Below are positions 36,362-50,681 of a DNA stretch of 61,084 nt, in pieces. How positions within the stretch are numbered: the first letter of the stretch is position 1; each line of letters starts with the position of its first letter. A model generated the notes under the pieces. That model did no database searches and was not told where the DNA came from. It worked only from the letters and a program-made list of their open reading frames with translations. The DNA lies in NCBI GenBank assembly GCA_003216235.1, contig QCJE01000005.1, positions 1 to 61,084 of the forward strand. Direction: 5' to 3'. A program made the position numbers and the translations under genes. The DNA comes from Pelagibacteraceae bacterium AG-404-P07 (GTDB taxonomy: Bacteria > Pseudomonadota > Alphaproteobacteria > Pelagibacterales > Pelagibacteraceae).

Positions 36362-38227
36362 TTACTCATGAAAGAAATTATATATCTTTTTTGCAACTTT
36401 TTCCTCTACACCTTCAACTGATTTTATCTCATCTAAACTTGCTGACTCTACAGCTCTCGCTGAACCAAAATGGTTTAATAATGACCTTTTTCTAATAGAA
36501 CCAATGCCCTCAATTTGATCAAGTAAAGATTTGCTAATACCCTTTTTTCTTTTTGCTCTATGAGCACTGATAGCAAATCGATGAGATTCATCCCTAATTC
36601 TTTGCAAAAAAAACAAAGTAGGGTCATTTTTTGCAAATTTAAATTCTTTACCACTGTGGAAGAATGTTTCATTTCCGCTATTTCTGAATTTCCCTTTTGC
36701 AATAGCAATTATTGGTAAATCGTGAAGTCCCAGCTCATTTAAAGTTTCTCTAGCAACAGAATATTGTCCCTTACCTCCATCAACAAGAACTAAGTCAGGA
36801 AAAGTAAGATAATTATCTTTCTCCTGTATAGCTCTTTTAAATCTTCTGTTTAAAACCTCTCTCATCATTCCATAGTCATCTTGTTCATTTTTTTGAACCT
36901 TTATATTAAATTTTCTATATCTTTTTTTTATAAAACCTTCATCACCATATGCAATTAATGCACCGACACTATTAGTTCCTTGAATATGACTATTGTCGTA
37001 AACTTCGACTAAATTAATGTTTGTTTCAAGATTAAATTTACTTGCAACAGCATCAAATAATTCTCTATTATTCTGACTTTCATAAAGTTTTCTATTTAAA
37101 CTGTCTTTTGCATTCTTAATGGCCTGATTAACTACTTTTAATTTTGATCCTTTTTTTGCAATTGAAATGTTTATTTGTTTATCTTCCTTTTTAGAAAGAG
37201 TTTTTTCAATTAAAGTTTTTTCTTTAATTTCTTCAGATAAAATTATCGATGAAGGAACACTTTTATTTTCATAAAATTGTGAAACAAATGAATTTAATAT
37301 TTCACCTAATTTTTCATCTGGGTCATGTTTGGGAAAAAATGCTTGATTACCCCAATTTTGTTTAGAACGATAAAAGAAAACCTGAATACAAGTTTTGCCA
37401 GATTCTTTATAGCCAGCGATTACATCTGCCTCAATTAAATTTGCCTCATTAATTCTTTGAGATGACTGAATAATGTTTAATGACTTTATTCTATCTCTTA
37501 AAATTACTGCTTTTTCAAAATCTAAATCCTCACTTGCTTTTTCCATTTGGTCTGAAAGACTTTTCTGTATTTTTCTTGATTTACCAGATACAAATTCAAT
37601 TGCATCATCAACAGTCTTTTTATACTCACTCTTTTCAACATAACCCACGCATGGCCCTGAACATCTTTTGATTTGGTACAAGATACATGGACGTTCTCTA
37701 TTTTTAAAAACTGTATCATCACAAACTCTTAAATGAAATATTTTTTGAATCATTTTAATCGTCCAATTAGCTGAACCAGCAGATGCAAAAGGGCCAAAAT
37801 AAAAACCTTCTTTAGTTTTTTTTCCTCTATGTCTTTTAATCTGTGGCCATTTATCTTTGTTACCAATAAAGATAAATGGAAAAGACTTATCATCCCTTAA
37901 AAGAATATTAAATTTTGGTTTATGTTTTTTGATTAAGTTTGCTTCAAGCAATAAAGCTTCACTCTCATTAGAAGTTGTAGTAATTTCCAACCTTCTTGTT
38001 TGAGATAGCATTCTTTCAGTTCTGATAATATGGTTTTTTTCTGCCACATAACTTTTAAGTCTATTAGGTAAATTTTTAGCCTTCCCAACATAAAGTATAT
38101 CTCCTTTATTATTTAACATTCGGTAAACACCAGGTAGCTTAGGTATTAAAGGGAGTTCTTTCTTAATTACTTCTTTTCCAACTTCAGAACTTATCATGAC
38201 TTCTTTTTTTGGTAATTTGTATACCAA
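36362..38227 (-). CDS. uvrC: excinuclease ABC subunit C
   Basis: A 621-residue nucleotide-excision nuclease. The N-terminal GIY-YIG domain has [25 protein letters not shown], Cys residues are in [15 protein letters not shown], a UVR helix pair follows, and the RNase H-like nuclease has [12 protein letters not shown] and LVDGGKGQY. Tandem helix-hairpin-helix motifs end the protein. The first ATG overlaps folB by 44 bases; an in-frame ATG at 38197 would reduce this to 14. uvrB lies about 1.1 kb upstream on the same strand. Confidence 0.96.
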   Translation of the reverse strand: MVYKLPKKEVMISSEVGKEVIKKELPLIPKLPGVYRMLNNKGDILYVGKAKNLPNRLKSYVAEKNHIIRTERMLSQTRRLEITTTSNESEALLLEANLIKKHKPKFNILLRDDKSFPFIFIGNKDKWPQIKRHRGKKTKEGFYFGPFASAGSANWTIKMIQKIFHLRVCDDTVFKNRERPCILYQIKRCSGPCVGYVEKSEYKKTVDDAIEFVSGKSRKIQKSLSDQMEKASEDLDFEKAVILRDRIKSLNIIQSSQRINEANLIEADVIAGYKESGKTCIQVFFYRSKQNWGNQAFFPKHDPDEKLGEILNSFVSQFYENKSVPSSIILSEEIKEKTLIEKTLSKKEDKQINISIAKKGSKLKVVNQAIKNAKDSLNRKLYESQNNRELFDAVASKFNLETNINLVEVYDNSHIQGTNSVGALIAYGDEGFIKKRYRKFNIKVQKNEQDDYGMMREVLNRRFKRAIQEKDNYLTFPDLVLVDGGKGQYSVARETLNELGLHDLPIIAIAKGKFRNSGNETFFHSGKEFKFAKNDPTLFFLQRIRDESHRFAISAHRAKRKKGISKSLLDQIEGIGSIRKRSLLNHFGSARAVESASLDEIKSVEGVEEKVAKKIYNFFHE

Positions 38228-38609
38228 CTGACGAACATTCTTTTAAAATTTCCATTTTTTCAATTTTTAACATTATTTTGCCAATCCTTTTATCCTTAAA
38301 TAGTTCATTAAAAACAGCCTCAGCTAAAGTTTCTAGGAAATTATAATGCTTTTTTTTTATAAGTTTTTTAATCAATTTTACAATAGTTGCGTAATTTACT
38401 ATTGATCTAAGATCTTTATCATTTGATGGCTTTTTATCTTGATAATCAATTTCCAAACCAAATTTTACTTTTTGTGCTTTCTCTTTCTCAAAATCATAAT
38501 AGCCGAGCTTTAAATCTAAAATAAGTTCATTAATTAGAATTTTTTTCTCATAATTAAATAAGCTTTTGTTTTTATCTATTTTTACAACTTTGAGATTATT
38601 TCTTTTCAT
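38184..38609 (-). CDS. folB: dihydroneopterin aldolase-like protein
   Basis: A 141-residue FolB-family protein. Typical segments are [43 protein letters not shown] and [11 protein letters not shown], including the active-site Glu (FLETLAE) and a basic residue near the end. It would make 6-hydroxymethyl-dihydropterin for folate. It overlaps the upstream SDR gene by four bases, linking it with a FolM-like pterin reductase. Confidence 0.85.
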   Translation of the reverse strand: MKRNNLKVVKIDKNKSLFNYEKKILINELILDLKLGYYDFEKEKAQKVKFGLEIDYQDKKPSNDKDLRSIVNYATIVKLIKKLIKKKHYNFLETLAEAVFNELFKDKRIGKIMLKIEKMEILKECSSVGIQITKKRSHDKF

Positions 38610-39342
38610 TCTTTGCCTTTAATTATATCTGGTGTCTGCCAATTTAAGCTTTGACCGCTATCTATTGCTAAAACCTGACCTGTAATAGAGCTGTTTTTTA
38701 TAAAAAAGTCAACTGCATTAGAAATCTCATCAACATTAACTTGTTGTTTGAGTGGTGTAGCTAAATATTGATTTTTGAAATGTTTTTCAGATTGCCTTTT
38801 ATTTTTGATTGTTGGTCCAGGCGCTATCCCATTAACTCTTATGTTAGGTGAAAGGCTCATCGCACTCGTTTTAGTTAAAGTATAAAGACCAGTTTTACTT
38901 AATGTGTATGAAAAAAAATACGGAGTAAGCTTAAATACTCTTTGATCAATTATATTGATAATATTGTTATTTTTGCCTCTGACATTTTTTGAAAACTCTT
39001 TTGATAAAAGAGCAGGGGCTTTAAGATTTGTAGAAATATGTTTTTCCCAGCTGCTAGAGCTAAAATTTTCTAATCTATCATTCTCAAATAATGAGGCATT
39101 GTTTATTAAACAGTCAAAAAATTTCATTTTTGATTTTGAGAACTTAATTATTTTATGAATATCTCTTTCTTTACTCAAATTACCTTTTACCAAATGAACT
39201 ATTGTTCCAAATTTTTGTAATGTTTTTTTTAATCTTTCTGCTTTAGATTTTGATTGATTGTAATGAATGATAATTTCTTTATTTGGACCTGATAATTTTT
39301 CAGCAATCGCTGCACCTATTCTTGTAGCTCCACCAGTAATTA

Positions 39343-39361
<19 letters not shown>
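38606..39361 (-). CDS. SDR oxidoreductase, FolM/pteridine reductase-like
   Basis: A 251-residue short-chain dehydrogenase. The cofactor motif reads TGGATRIG (residues 9-16), the TGxxxRxG form seen in pteridine reductases and FolM, not the TGxxxGxG of ordinary SDRs. NNASLFEND (Rossmann NNA) and the catalytic [13 protein letters not shown] (Tyr-x3-Lys) are present, and GIAPGPT follows. Coupling to folB supports dihydromonapterin or dihydrofolate reduction. It overlaps uvrB by 19 bases. Specific substrate is inferred. Confidence 0.75.
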
Positions 39362-42741
<3,380 letters not shown>

Positions 42742-42742
42742 C

Positions 42743-43687
42743 TTAGTGAGATAAGAACTTTTCAGCCTCAAGTGCAGCCATACATCCCATGCCGGCAGCT
42801 GTTACAGCTTGTCTGAATGTTTTGTCTTTAACATCTCCAGCTGCATAAACACCAGGGACATTAGTTTCAGTAGAATCAGGCTTAGTAATTAAATAACCTT
42901 CCTTATCCATTTTTAATTGGTCTTTAAATAGCTGAGTTGCTGGGTCATGGCCTATTGCTATAAATAATCCATCTAATTTAATTTCTTCTACTTTATTAGT
43001 TTTTAAATTTTTAATTTTAATTCCTTTAACATTTTTAGGCTTATTATCTCCAACTACATCTTCAACAATAGAGTTCCATACTATTTCAATTTTTTTGTTT
43101 TCCATTAATTTTTTCTGAAGCATTTTTTCAGCTCGTAAACTATCTCGTCTATGAATTAATTTAACTTTTGATGCAAACTTAGTTAAAAAGATTGCCTCTT
43201 CAACAGCTGCGTTTCCACCACCAACAACAGCCACTTCTTTATTTTTAAAAAAGAAACCGTCACAAGTTGCACAAGCAGAGACACCAAACCCTCTAAATTC
43301 TTGTTCCGATTTTATATTTAACCATCTTGCCTGAGCTCCTGTAGAAATTATTATACTGTCAGCGGTATATTTTTGACCACTATCTCCAGTAGCTTCAAAA
43401 GGTGTAGATTTTAAATTTACAGATCCTATATGATCCTCTATCATTTCAGTACCAACTGCCTTAGCCTGATCTTTCATTTGATCCATCAACCATGGACCTT
43501 GAATTACATCTGCAAAACCCGGGTAATTTTCAACATCCGTTGTTGTAGTTAATTGTCCACCTGGCTCTGATCCATATACTAAAATAGGATTTAACATAGC
43601 TCGTGCTGCATAAACAGCAGCAGTATATCCAGCAGGACCAGATCCAATTATTAACACTTTTGTGTGTTTAGTTGGATTTTGACTCAT
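42743..43687 (-). CDS. trxB: thioredoxin-disulfide reductase
   Basis: A 314-residue flavoprotein. The FAD motif GSGPAGYTAA lies near residue 15, the redox-active CATC is in SACATCDGFFF near residues 136-141, the NADPH motif is VVGGGNAAVEEA, and the C-terminal VYAAGDVKDK binds FAD. It supplies reduced thioredoxin for peroxiredoxins and ribonucleotide reductase. It starts 21 bases from the divergent ELM1-family gene. Confidence 0.97.
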   Translation of the reverse strand: MSQNPTKHTKVLIIGSGPAGYTAAVYAARAMLNPILVYGSEPGGQLTTTTDVENYPGFADVIQGPWLMDQMKDQAKAVGTEMIEDHIGSVNLKSTPFEATGDSGQKYTADSIIISTGAQARWLNIKSEQEFRGFGVSACATCDGFFFKNKEVAVVGGGNAAVEEAIFLTKFASKVKLIHRRDSLRAEKMLQKKLMENKKIEIVWNSIVEDVVGDNKPKNVKGIKIKNLKTNKVEEIKLDGLFIAIGHDPATQLFKDQLKMDKEGYLITKPDSTETNVPGVYAAGDVKDKTFRQAVTAAGMGCMAALEAEKFLSH

Positions 43688-43708
43688 ATGAAAGCTATAT
43701 AGTGATTA

Positions 43709-44659
43709 ATGACTAAATTAAAAGGGATATTATTGACTGAGGGAATGCATGGCATGATTAGCCAAGTAGAGGGTCTCGCAAAAGCATTAGACATAGATTT
43801 TATACACGAAAAAATTGAACTTAACAATTTTTGGAAACTAATTCCCCCAAAAATATCTCCAGTGCAATCTTTTGTATTTAAAAACAAGATTAAAGAAAAG
43901 TTTGATATTGTCATTTCTTGTGGAAGAAAAAGTGTTATTCCTTCTATATATTTAAAGAAAAAATTTGGAAAAAAAATAATAAATATTCATATTCAAGATC
44001 CAAAAATTTCATTAGATAACTTTGATTTTGTTGTAATTCCTGAACATGATGGAATAAATGGTGAAAATGTCATTACTAGCAAAGGCGCAATTCATTATTT
44101 AAGAAATGAAGAATTAGATCAAAATATTAATTACTTAAAATCCCGAATTACCAAAGAAAAGTTAGTTACATTGATTGTAGGAGGACCGAATAAATACTAC
44201 GATTATGATGAAAAGACTATCAAAGAAATATTTTCAAAAATTAATGAAAATTTTATCAATAAAGGTTTTCAGTTAATATTCATTCCTTCAATGAGAACAC
44301 CTAAAAAGATAATTGATTTAGCAAAGGATTATTTTGATAAAAATCAAATTATAATTACTGAAGTTGATAAAAAAGCATATCTTTCATCATTAAAACTATC
44401 AAATTATATAGTTGTAACCTGTGACTCTACCTCAATGATTTCTGAGTCAGCTATTACAGGAAAACCAATTTATGTAGCACAAATGACACCAGTTAAAAAA
44501 AACAAGAGATTTATAAAATTTTTTGAATTATTTAAATCTTTAAATATAATTAAAGACTTGAGTAATTCAGTTGAAAATTGGAATTATGAAAAACTTAATG
44601 AAACAGATAGAATATCAAGATATATAAAGGAAAAAATAAAAAATTATGAGCTTTATTAA
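43709..44659 (+). CDS. ELM1/GtrOC1-family putative glycosyltransferase-like protein
   Basis: A 316-residue member of the family that includes plant mitochondrial fission protein ELM1 (DUF1022). GMHGMISQVEGLAKAL near the N-terminus, SCGRKSVIPSIYLKK, NIHIQDPK, and LIVGGPNKYYDYD near residue 155 are conserved. A GT-B-like C-terminal segment VTCDSTSMISESAITGKPIYV resembles the nucleotide-sugar site. Biochemical role unknown. Its stop overlaps the next gene by 14 bases, so the two proteins are probably made together. Confidence 0.75.
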   Translation: MTKLKGILLTEGMHGMISQVEGLAKALDIDFIHEKIELNNFWKLIPPKISPVQSFVFKNKIKEKFDIVISCGRKSVIPSIYLKKKFGKKIINIHIQDPKISLDNFDFVVIPEHDGINGENVITSKGAIHYLRNEELDQNINYLKSRITKEKLVTLIVGGPNKYYDYDEKTIKEIFSKINENFINKGFQLIFIPSMRTPKKIIDLAKDYFDKNQIIITEVDKKAYLSSLKLSNYIVVTCDSTSMISESAITGKPIYVAQMTPVKKNKRFIKFFELFKSLNIIKDLSNSVENWNYEKLNETDRISRYIKEKIKNYELY

Positions 44660-45308
44660 TTCAATTTTAAATAAATCAAAAAAACATGAATTTCCATTTG
44701 ATCATTGGGAATACAACAATGCTTTGACTGATGAGCAAATAAATGAAATAATTAATACAGATATACCGGACGTGAGCAAATATAATTTGTCATATGATGG
44801 AACAAGAGCAATTGATGGAGGGGCGTCTGAATTTAGAGAGGGAATTGCATCAGGAGGTAAAGCTTTAAAATTTAGATGTTTTATAAATAAAGATAATGCC
44901 TCGCAATTTCCTAATTTGGTAAATTTTATTAAAGAACTTCAGTCAAAAGAAACTTATAAAATAATCTCTAAAATGATTAAAAAAGATTTATCTAATTCAT
45001 ATGTTAGAGTTGAAGTAATTTGTGACAGAGAGGGATTTTGGCTTAAACCACATTGTGATATTAAAGAAAAATTAATGTCAGGTCTAATTTTTGTTAATAA
45101 AACAAATGAATCTGAGGATTTAGGAACTGATTTTTATAATACTAAGTTAGAAAAAGTTAAAACAGTCCCCTATAAGCATAATTATGGGTATTTATTTACA
45201 AGCGGTCCTAATACGTGGCATGGAATGGAGAAGAAAAAAATTACAAAAGAAAGACGTTGCATACAAGTTAATTATGTTTCATTCCCAACAGATTGGAGAG
45301 TGGATTAA
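44646..45308 (+). CDS. 2-oxoglutarate/Fe(II)-dependent oxygenase-like protein
   Basis: A 220-residue protein with the facial-triad pattern HCD (residues about 137-139, in WLKPHCDIKEKLM) and a distal His in NTWHGMEKK about 57 residues later. An Arg follows in ERRCIQVNYV, placed to bind 2-oxoglutarate. This fits the double-stranded beta-helix 2OG-Fe(II) oxygenases. Substrate is unknown. Coupling with the ELM1-family gene suggests modification of a shared product, possibly a surface glycan. Confidence 0.7.
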   Translation: MSFINSILNKSKKHEFPFDHWEYNNALTDEQINEIINTDIPDVSKYNLSYDGTRAIDGGASEFREGIASGGKALKFRCFINKDNASQFPNLVNFIKELQSKETYKIISKMIKKDLSNSYVRVEVICDREGFWLKPHCDIKEKLMSGLIFVNKTNESEDLGTDFYNTKLEKVKTVPYKHNYGYLFTSGPNTWHGMEKKKITKERRCIQVNYVSFPTDWRVD

Positions 45309-45324
45309 TTAATAAAACTATTGA

Positions 45325-45576
45325 TTAGAACACAGCAAGATTCGTAAATAATCCAATTAAAGTTAAAATAACTAATGTAAAACAAATTCCAGTTACAGCT
45401 TTTAATTGATCGTTATTAGCATTGTCATTTATGTTCCAATGATCGTTAATTTTTAATTTTAAGTTTTTAGAATTATCTATCTTTTTATTATTTGGAAAAT
45501 CCAAAACCTCTGCATCAAATAAATCTTGCTTTTTGTCGATTGCATTTTCAATATATTTGTGAAGTTCTGAACTCAT
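45325..45576 (-). CDS. small hypothetical membrane protein
   Basis: I do not recognise this gene. From the ATG at 45576 it encodes 83 residues beginning MSSELHKYIENAIDKKQDLFDAE. The middle is polar and Asn/Asp-rich, and a single C-terminal transmembrane helix (about 60-80, VTGICFTLVILTLIGLF) ends the protein, suggesting a tail-anchored topology. The frame is open to 45678 but the extra N-terminus looks random. It lies downstream of carB on the same strand. No promoter or ribosome site is obvious. Confidence 0.5.
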   Translation of the reverse strand: MSSELHKYIENAIDKKQDLFDAEVLDFPNNKKIDNSKNLKLKINDHWNINDNANNDQLKAVTGICFTLVILTLIGLFTNLAVF

Positions 45577-45695
45577 AAATTTTTCTATATTTAATAAAAA
45601 ATTTAAATATATAACAATGATTAAATTTACCTTTTTGGGTTTTATTAATTCAACTTTGGAGAGAACTTTATTTATCAACTGTAAATTGAATTTAA

Positions 45696-48600
45696 TTAAT
45701 TTATATCCTGAAGAGAGGTTACTTCTAATTTTTTTGTTTTGAGAGATTTAATTGCCTCCAAGCAAGCATAAGCAGTTGACATATTTGTACAATAAGGAAC
45801 TTTATTTTTTAAAGTAGCTCGTCTCAAAGCAATAGCATCACTTAAACGAAAAGTTTTATTGCCACCTCCAGTATTAATAACTAGAGCAATTTTTTTGGCG
45901 TCTAAAACGTCAACGATATGTGGTGAGCCGCCACTTACTTTGTTAATTATTTTACATTTCATTCCAAATTTTCTTATATATTCAGCTGTACCTTTTGTTG
46001 CGCAAAGTTTAAATTTCAATCTTATAAGCTCTCTTGCTAAACTAATTCCTTCATCTTTGTGGGCATTTTTTAAAGATATGAAAGCCAATCCTACTTTTGG
46101 TAGTGAGTTGGCAGCTGCAATTTGACTTTTGGCAAAAGCCATACCAAAATCTTTATCAAATCCCATTACTTCCCCAGTAGATTTCATTTCAGGACCTAAA
46201 AGTAAATCACTATTAGGAAATTTATTAAAAGGGAAAACAGCTTCTTTCACGGCATACATGCCTTTTGATTTATTTTTTAAATCAAATTTCGATAATTTAT
46301 CTCCAGCCATTATTTTTGAAGCAATTTTAGCAAGAGGCAAGCCTTTAGCTTTAGAAACAAAAGGAACTGTCCTGCTTGCTCTAGGATTAACCTCAATGAC
46401 ATATATTTTATCCTTCTTAATGGCAAATTGAATATTCATAAATCCTTTAACTTTTAATGCCAAAGCCAATTTTCTTGTTTGATTTTCAATTTCTTTAATA
46501 AGATATGGTTTAATTGAAATTGGAGGCAAACTACAAGCAGAGTCTCCAGAATGAATACCAGCTTCTTCAATGTGCTGCATTATTCCTGCTACATAAACAT
46601 CCTTCCCATCAGATAATGCATCTACATCAACTTCCATTGCATGATTAATGAACTTATCTATAAGTATTGGATTATCTTCAGCAGCTTTAAAAGCTTCTAT
46701 TACAAATTTTTTTAATTTATTTTTTTCATGAACAATTTCCATTGCTCTTCCACCTAAAACGTAAGAGGGTCTAACAATCAATGGTAAGCCAATTTTATCT
46801 GCAATTTTAATTGCTTGATTAAAATTTTTGGCTATACCACTTTCTGCTTGTTTTAATTTTAACTTATTTAATAAATTTCTAAATCGATCTCTATCTTCAG
46901 CTAAATCAATAGAAGTATATTGTGTGCCTAGTATTGGTAACTTATTTTCATGTAAAAATTTTGCTAATTTAATTGGAGTTTGTCCACCGAATTGTGCAAT
47001 TATTCCAATTAAGTTTCCTTTTTCTTGCTCTTTTTTAATTATATTGAAAACATATTCTTCTTTAAGTGGTTCAAAATATAATCGATCACTTGTATCATAA
47101 TCTGTTGAAACAGTTTCAGGATTACAATTAACCATAATTGTCTCAAAACCCACAGCTTTTAGAGAAAAACTAGCCTGACAACAGCAATAATCAAACTCAA
47201 TACCTTGACCAATTCTATTTGGCCCTCCTCCAAGAATGATAATTTTTTTCTTATTTGAAGGTTCAGCCTCACATTCAGAATTGACTGAAAAGTTTCTTTG
47301 ATATGTTGAGTACATATATGGAGTGAAAGACTTAAATTCAGCAGCACAAGTATCTACTTTTTTGTATACAGGCATTACTTTTATTGCTGATCTTTTTCTT
47401 CTTACAACATTTTCAGATAGATTAGATAATTCAGATAATTTTTTATCAGAAAACCCAATTGATTTTATTCTATTAAATTCTACAAAATTTTTAGGAAGTC
47501 CTTTGTTTTTAATCTTTATTTCTTCATCAACTATTTCGGCAATTTGGTGTAAAAACCAGGGATCAATTTTAGATAAACTGTAAATTCTTTTGATATTCAT
47601 TTTTTTTCTAATTGCCTCAGCGACTAATAAGATTTTATTTGGGATATTTTCTTTAAGTTTTTTTTCAATTTGTTTTTTATTTAAATTGAAAATTCTATCT
47701 AAACCAGAAAAACCAGTTTCTAATGAAACTAAAGCCTTTTGAAGTGACTCCTTAAAGTTTCTTCCAATTGCCATTGCCTCACCCACAGATTTCATTGAAG
47801 TACCTAATGTTGCAGGAGAAGTTGAAAATTTTTCAAAAGTAAATCTTGGAATTTTAGTAACTACATAATCGATACTTGGTTCAAATGAAGCAGGAGTAAC
47901 TTTTGTTATTTCATTTTTTAATTCATCCAAAGTATAGCCAACTGCCAATTTTGCTGCGACTTTAGCGATTGGAAATCCAGTTGCTTTAGAAGCAAGTGCA
48001 GATGATCTCGAAACTCTTGGGTTCATTTCAATTACAACCATTCGGCCATTTTTTGGATTGATAGCAAATTGAACATTTGATCCTCCTGTCTCAACTCCAA
48101 TTTTTCTTAAACATGCAATTGATGCATTTCTCATCACTTGATATTCTTTATCGGTTAGAGTTAGAGCAGGGGCAACTGTAATTGAGTCACCAGTATGTAT
48201 TCCCATTGGATCAATATTTTCGATAGAACAAATAATTATACAGTTGTCTTTCTTATCCCTAACCACTTCCATTTCAAATTCTTTCCAGCCCTCTAAACAT
48301 TCTTCAACTAATACTTGACTAACTGGAGACTCGTGAAGCCCACTTTTAATTATTTTAAGGTAGTCTATTTTATTTTTAGCTATACCACCACCAAGACCTC
48401 CAAGCGTAAATGCAGGTCTTATAATTGCAGGAAGACCAATTTTCTTTAAAACTTTAGACGCTTGTTTAATATTGTTTACAATTTCAGATTTAGGTAAATC
48501 TAAGCCAATATCAATCATATTTTTTCTAAATTTCTTCCTATCCTCTGCGTTAGCAATTGCCTTGGAGTTTGCACCTATTAGTTCGATCTTATATTTTTTT

Positions 48601-48923
48601 AAAACTCCTTTTTTCTCCGCCTCCATTGCAAGATTGAGCGCAGTCTGACCACCCATAGTTGGTAGAATTGCATCTGGTTTCTCTTTTTTAAGAATTTTTT
48701 CTAAAACCTCTAAAGTAATTGGTTCAATATAAGTTTTGTCAGCAACATCAGGATCGGTCATGATAGTTGCGGGATTTGAATTAATTAAAATTACTTTGTA
48801 ACCCTCATCTTTTAATGCCTTACAAGCCTGTGTACCTGAATAATCAAACTCGCAAGCTTGACCAATGATAATAGGTCCAGCTCCTACAACTAATATTTTT
48901 TTAATATCTTTTCTTTTTGGCAT
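45696..48923 (-). CDS. carB: carbamoyl-phosphate synthase large subunit
   Basis: A 1075-residue enzyme that makes carbamoyl phosphate for arginine and pyrimidines. Two homologous ATP-grasp halves are visible: [18 protein letters not shown] at the start and [20 protein letters not shown] near residue 560. Ligand-binding segments [18 protein letters not shown] and [18 protein letters not shown] repeat in each half. The C-terminal MGS-like allosteric domain follows. It overlaps carA by 23 bases. Confidence 0.98.
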   Translation of the reverse strand: MPKRKDIKKILVVGAGPIIIGQACEFDYSGTQACKALKDEGYKVILINSNPATIMTDPDVADKTYIEPITLEVLEKILKKEKPDAILPTMGGQTALNLAMEAEKKGVLKKYKIELIGANSKAIANAEDRKKFRKNMIDIGLDLPKSEIVNNIKQASKVLKKIGLPAIIRPAFTLGGLGGGIAKNKIDYLKIIKSGLHESPVSQVLVEECLEGWKEFEMEVVRDKKDNCIIICSIENIDPMGIHTGDSITVAPALTLTDKEYQVMRNASIACLRKIGVETGGSNVQFAINPKNGRMVVIEMNPRVSRSSALASKATGFPIAKVAAKLAVGYTLDELKNEITKVTPASFEPSIDYVVTKIPRFTFEKFSTSPATLGTSMKSVGEAMAIGRNFKESLQKALVSLETGFSGLDRIFNLNKKQIEKKLKENIPNKILLVAEAIRKKMNIKRIYSLSKIDPWFLHQIAEIVDEEIKIKNKGLPKNFVEFNRIKSIGFSDKKLSELSNLSENVVRRKRSAIKVMPVYKKVDTCAAEFKSFTPYMYSTYQRNFSVNSECEAEPSNKKKIIILGGGPNRIGQGIEFDYCCCQASFSLKAVGFETIMVNCNPETVSTDYDTSDRLYFEPLKEEYVFNIIKKEQEKGNLIGIIAQFGGQTPIKLAKFLHENKLPILGTQYTSIDLAEDRDRFRNLLNKLKLKQAESGIAKNFNQAIKIADKIGLPLIVRPSYVLGGRAMEIVHEKNKLKKFVIEAFKAAEDNPILIDKFINHAMEVDVDALSDGKDVYVAGIMQHIEEAGIHSGDSACSLPPISIKPYLIKEIENQTRKLALALKVKGFMNIQFAIKKDKIYVIEVNPRASRTVPFVSKAKGLPLAKIASKIMAGDKLSKFDLKNKSKGMYAVKEAVFPFNKFPNSDLLLGPEMKSTGEVMGFDKDFGMAFAKSQIAAANSLPKVGLAFISLKNAHKDEGISLARELIRLKFKLCATKGTAEYIRKFGMKCKIINKVSGGSPHIVDVLDAKKIALVINTGGGNKTFRLSDAIALRRATLKNKVPYCTNMSTAYACLEAIKSLKTKKLEVTSLQDIN

Positions 48924-50094
48924 TTTTTTTCATGTTGTTAATAAATTCTTGAAACAGGTAAACACTATCCTGTGGTCCAGGATTTGACTCTGGATGATAT
49001 TGCACCGAAAATATTGGTCTGTTTTTAAGTCTTATTCCTTCAATGGTATTATCAAAAAGAGATTTATGAGTTACTTCAATTTTTTTTGGCAAAGTTTCTT
49101 CAACTACTATGAAACCATGATTTTGACTGGTGATTTCAACTTTATCATGGACTAAATTTTTGACAGGATGGTTTGCACCTCTATGTCCTAACTTCATTTT
49201 TTTTGTTTTTCCACCCAAGGCTAATGCTAAAATTTGGTGACCCAAACAAATCCCAAATATAGGTAAATTTTTTTTAATTAATTTATTAAGTATTTCAATT
49301 GCATATTTTCCTGTTGCAGAGGGATCGCCAGGACCATTGGATAAAAATATTCCATTCGGTTTAAGATCTAATATTTTTTCCGCAGAAGTTTTGCAAGAAA
49401 CAACTGTTACTTTACATTTGAAGTCTGAAAAATATCTTAAAATATTTTTTTTTATTCCATAATCAATTGCAACAACATGAAAATAATTTTTTGTATTTTT
49501 TTTATATCCTGTTTTTTTCTTCCAAGTTTTAAGGCCTTTCCAAATATAGTTTTTTGATGTTGTTACAGTCTCTGCAAGATCGAGATTTTTTAATCCACTC
49601 CATTTAATTGTTGAGTTTATTAATTTGCTAACATTAAATTTTCCATTTTTTGAATAAGAAATTGTTCCCTTGGGCGCTCCTTTATCTCTAATAAAGTTTG
49701 TTAAACTTCTAGTATCAAGTCCTGTAATTCCAACAATTTTATTTTTTTTGAGCCATGCATCTAAATGTAAAAATGCTCTATAATTCGAAGGAGAGGTTAT
49801 TTCAGAATTAAATATTACACCTCTAGTCCAGATTTTGTCAGACTCAACATCCTCTTTGTTAGTTCCAACATTACCAATATGTGGGAATGTAAAGTTAATA
49901 ATCTGACCCGCGTAGGAAGGATCAGAAATAATTTCTTGGTACCCAGTTAAAGAAGTGTTAAAGCAAACCTCACCAGTTGCTTTTCCTTGATAGCCAATTC
50001 CAATCCCTTTAAAAACCTTTTTGTTTTCTAGAACTAAAACGCCTGTATTAAATTGTGAATTTTTTGAGTTTGTTTTTTTTGCTTTTTTGTTCAA
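48901..50094 (-). CDS. carA: carbamoyl-phosphate synthase small subunit
   Basis: A 397-residue glutaminase subunit. The N-terminal domain has [20 protein letters not shown], and the class I glutamine amidotransferase has the nucleophile Cys in [13 protein letters not shown] and the His-Glu pair in [11 protein letters not shown]. It supplies ammonia to CarB. First gene of carAB, divergent from yqeY across 125 bases. The end is Lys-rich and overlaps carB. Confidence 0.97.
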   Translation of the reverse strand: MNKKAKKTNSKNSQFNTGVLVLENKKVFKGIGIGYQGKATGEVCFNTSLTGYQEIISDPSYAGQIINFTFPHIGNVGTNKEDVESDKIWTRGVIFNSEITSPSNYRAFLHLDAWLKKNKIVGITGLDTRSLTNFIRDKGAPKGTISYSKNGKFNVSKLINSTIKWSGLKNLDLAETVTTSKNYIWKGLKTWKKKTGYKKNTKNYFHVVAIDYGIKKNILRYFSDFKCKVTVVSCKTSAEKILDLKPNGIFLSNGPGDPSATGKYAIEILNKLIKKNLPIFGICLGHQILALALGGKTKKMKLGHRGANHPVKNLVHDKVEITSQNHGFIVVEETLPKKIEVTHKSLFDNTIEGIRLKNRPIFSVQYHPESNPGPQDSVYLFQEFINNMKKNAKKKRY

Positions 50095-50153
50095 TTACAA
50101 CTCATAAGTTAAAGGTTAATACAATAATTGATTTATTATCGCAACAGAGATGT

Positions 50154-50159
50154 ATTATA
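50154..50159 (-). promoter_or_regulatory. candidate -10 box for carAB
   Basis: On the minus strand the sequence reads TATAAT, 59 bases upstream of the carA start. A matching -35 is not convincing. A hairpin starts at the same place (50159-50180). Confidence 0.35.
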
Positions 50160-50180
50160 AAATTGTAAAAAAACAATTTT
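50159..50180. other. A/T-rich inverted repeat between carA and yqeY
   Basis: Eight-base arms AAAATTGT and ACAATTTT surround a six-A loop. It sits between divergent genes, so a terminator is not needed. It overlaps the candidate carAB -10 box and could be an operator or a leader structure. Chance is possible in such AT-rich DNA. Confidence 0.35.
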
Positions 50181-50219
50181 TCTTTTGAAGATTTATATGT
50201 TTGAAGTAGATTAAAAAAT

Positions 50220-50681
50220 ATGCCTTTAAAAGAAACAATAGAAACTGAATACAAAAATGCTTTAAAAGCTAAAGATAAATCAAAAATATCAACTTATAGG
50301 TTAATTTTATCTTCAATAAAGGATTTGGATATTTCGAACAGATCTGGCCCTAACAAAAAAGAAACAGATGATGATGATATTAAAAAGCTTTTAAAAAAAA
50401 TGGTTAAACAAAGAACCGAATCGATAGAAATTTACAAAAAAAATAACAGATCGGATTTGTTAGAAGTTGAACAAAATGAGTATGATATTTTAACTGGATT
50501 TCTGCCCAAACAGTTAGGTGAAGAAGAAACAAAAAAAATATGTGGAGAGATAATTTCTAGACTTGGCGCAAGTTCAATTAAAGATATGGGTAAAGTAATG
50601 GGAGAATTAAAAAAATTACATTCTGATGAGATTGATTTTGCAAAAGCAGGTCCTTTGATTAGAGAATTGTTAAACAGCTAA
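50220..50681 (+). CDS. yqeY: GatB/YqeY domain protein
   Basis: A 153-residue helical protein of the YqeY family, related to the tRNA-binding tail of GatB. Features include KAKDKSKISTYRLILSSIKDLDI near residue 17, the QRTESIEIYKKNNRSDLLEVE helix, and a C-terminal SIKDMGKVMGELK segment. Its role is unclear; it commonly precedes dnaG-rpoD, as here. Its stop overlaps the dnaG start by one base. Confidence 0.9.
   Translation: MPLKETIETEYKNALKAKDKSKISTYRLILSSIKDLDISNRSGPNKKETDDDDIKKLLKKMVKQRTESIEIYKKNNRSDLLEVEQNEYDILTGFLPKQLGEEETKKICGEIISRLGASSIKDMGKVMGELKKLHSDEIDFAKAGPLIRELLNS

Noticed and set aside
45577..45678. Longer N-terminus for the small protein beside carB
   Set aside because: The added sequence is lysine- and leucine-rich without a recognisable feature; the ATG at 45576 gives a cleaner protein.
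45859..47583. Several open frames on the plus strand opposite carB
   Set aside because: They mirror the conserved carB coding sequence, have no motifs, and match the expectation for antisense frames.
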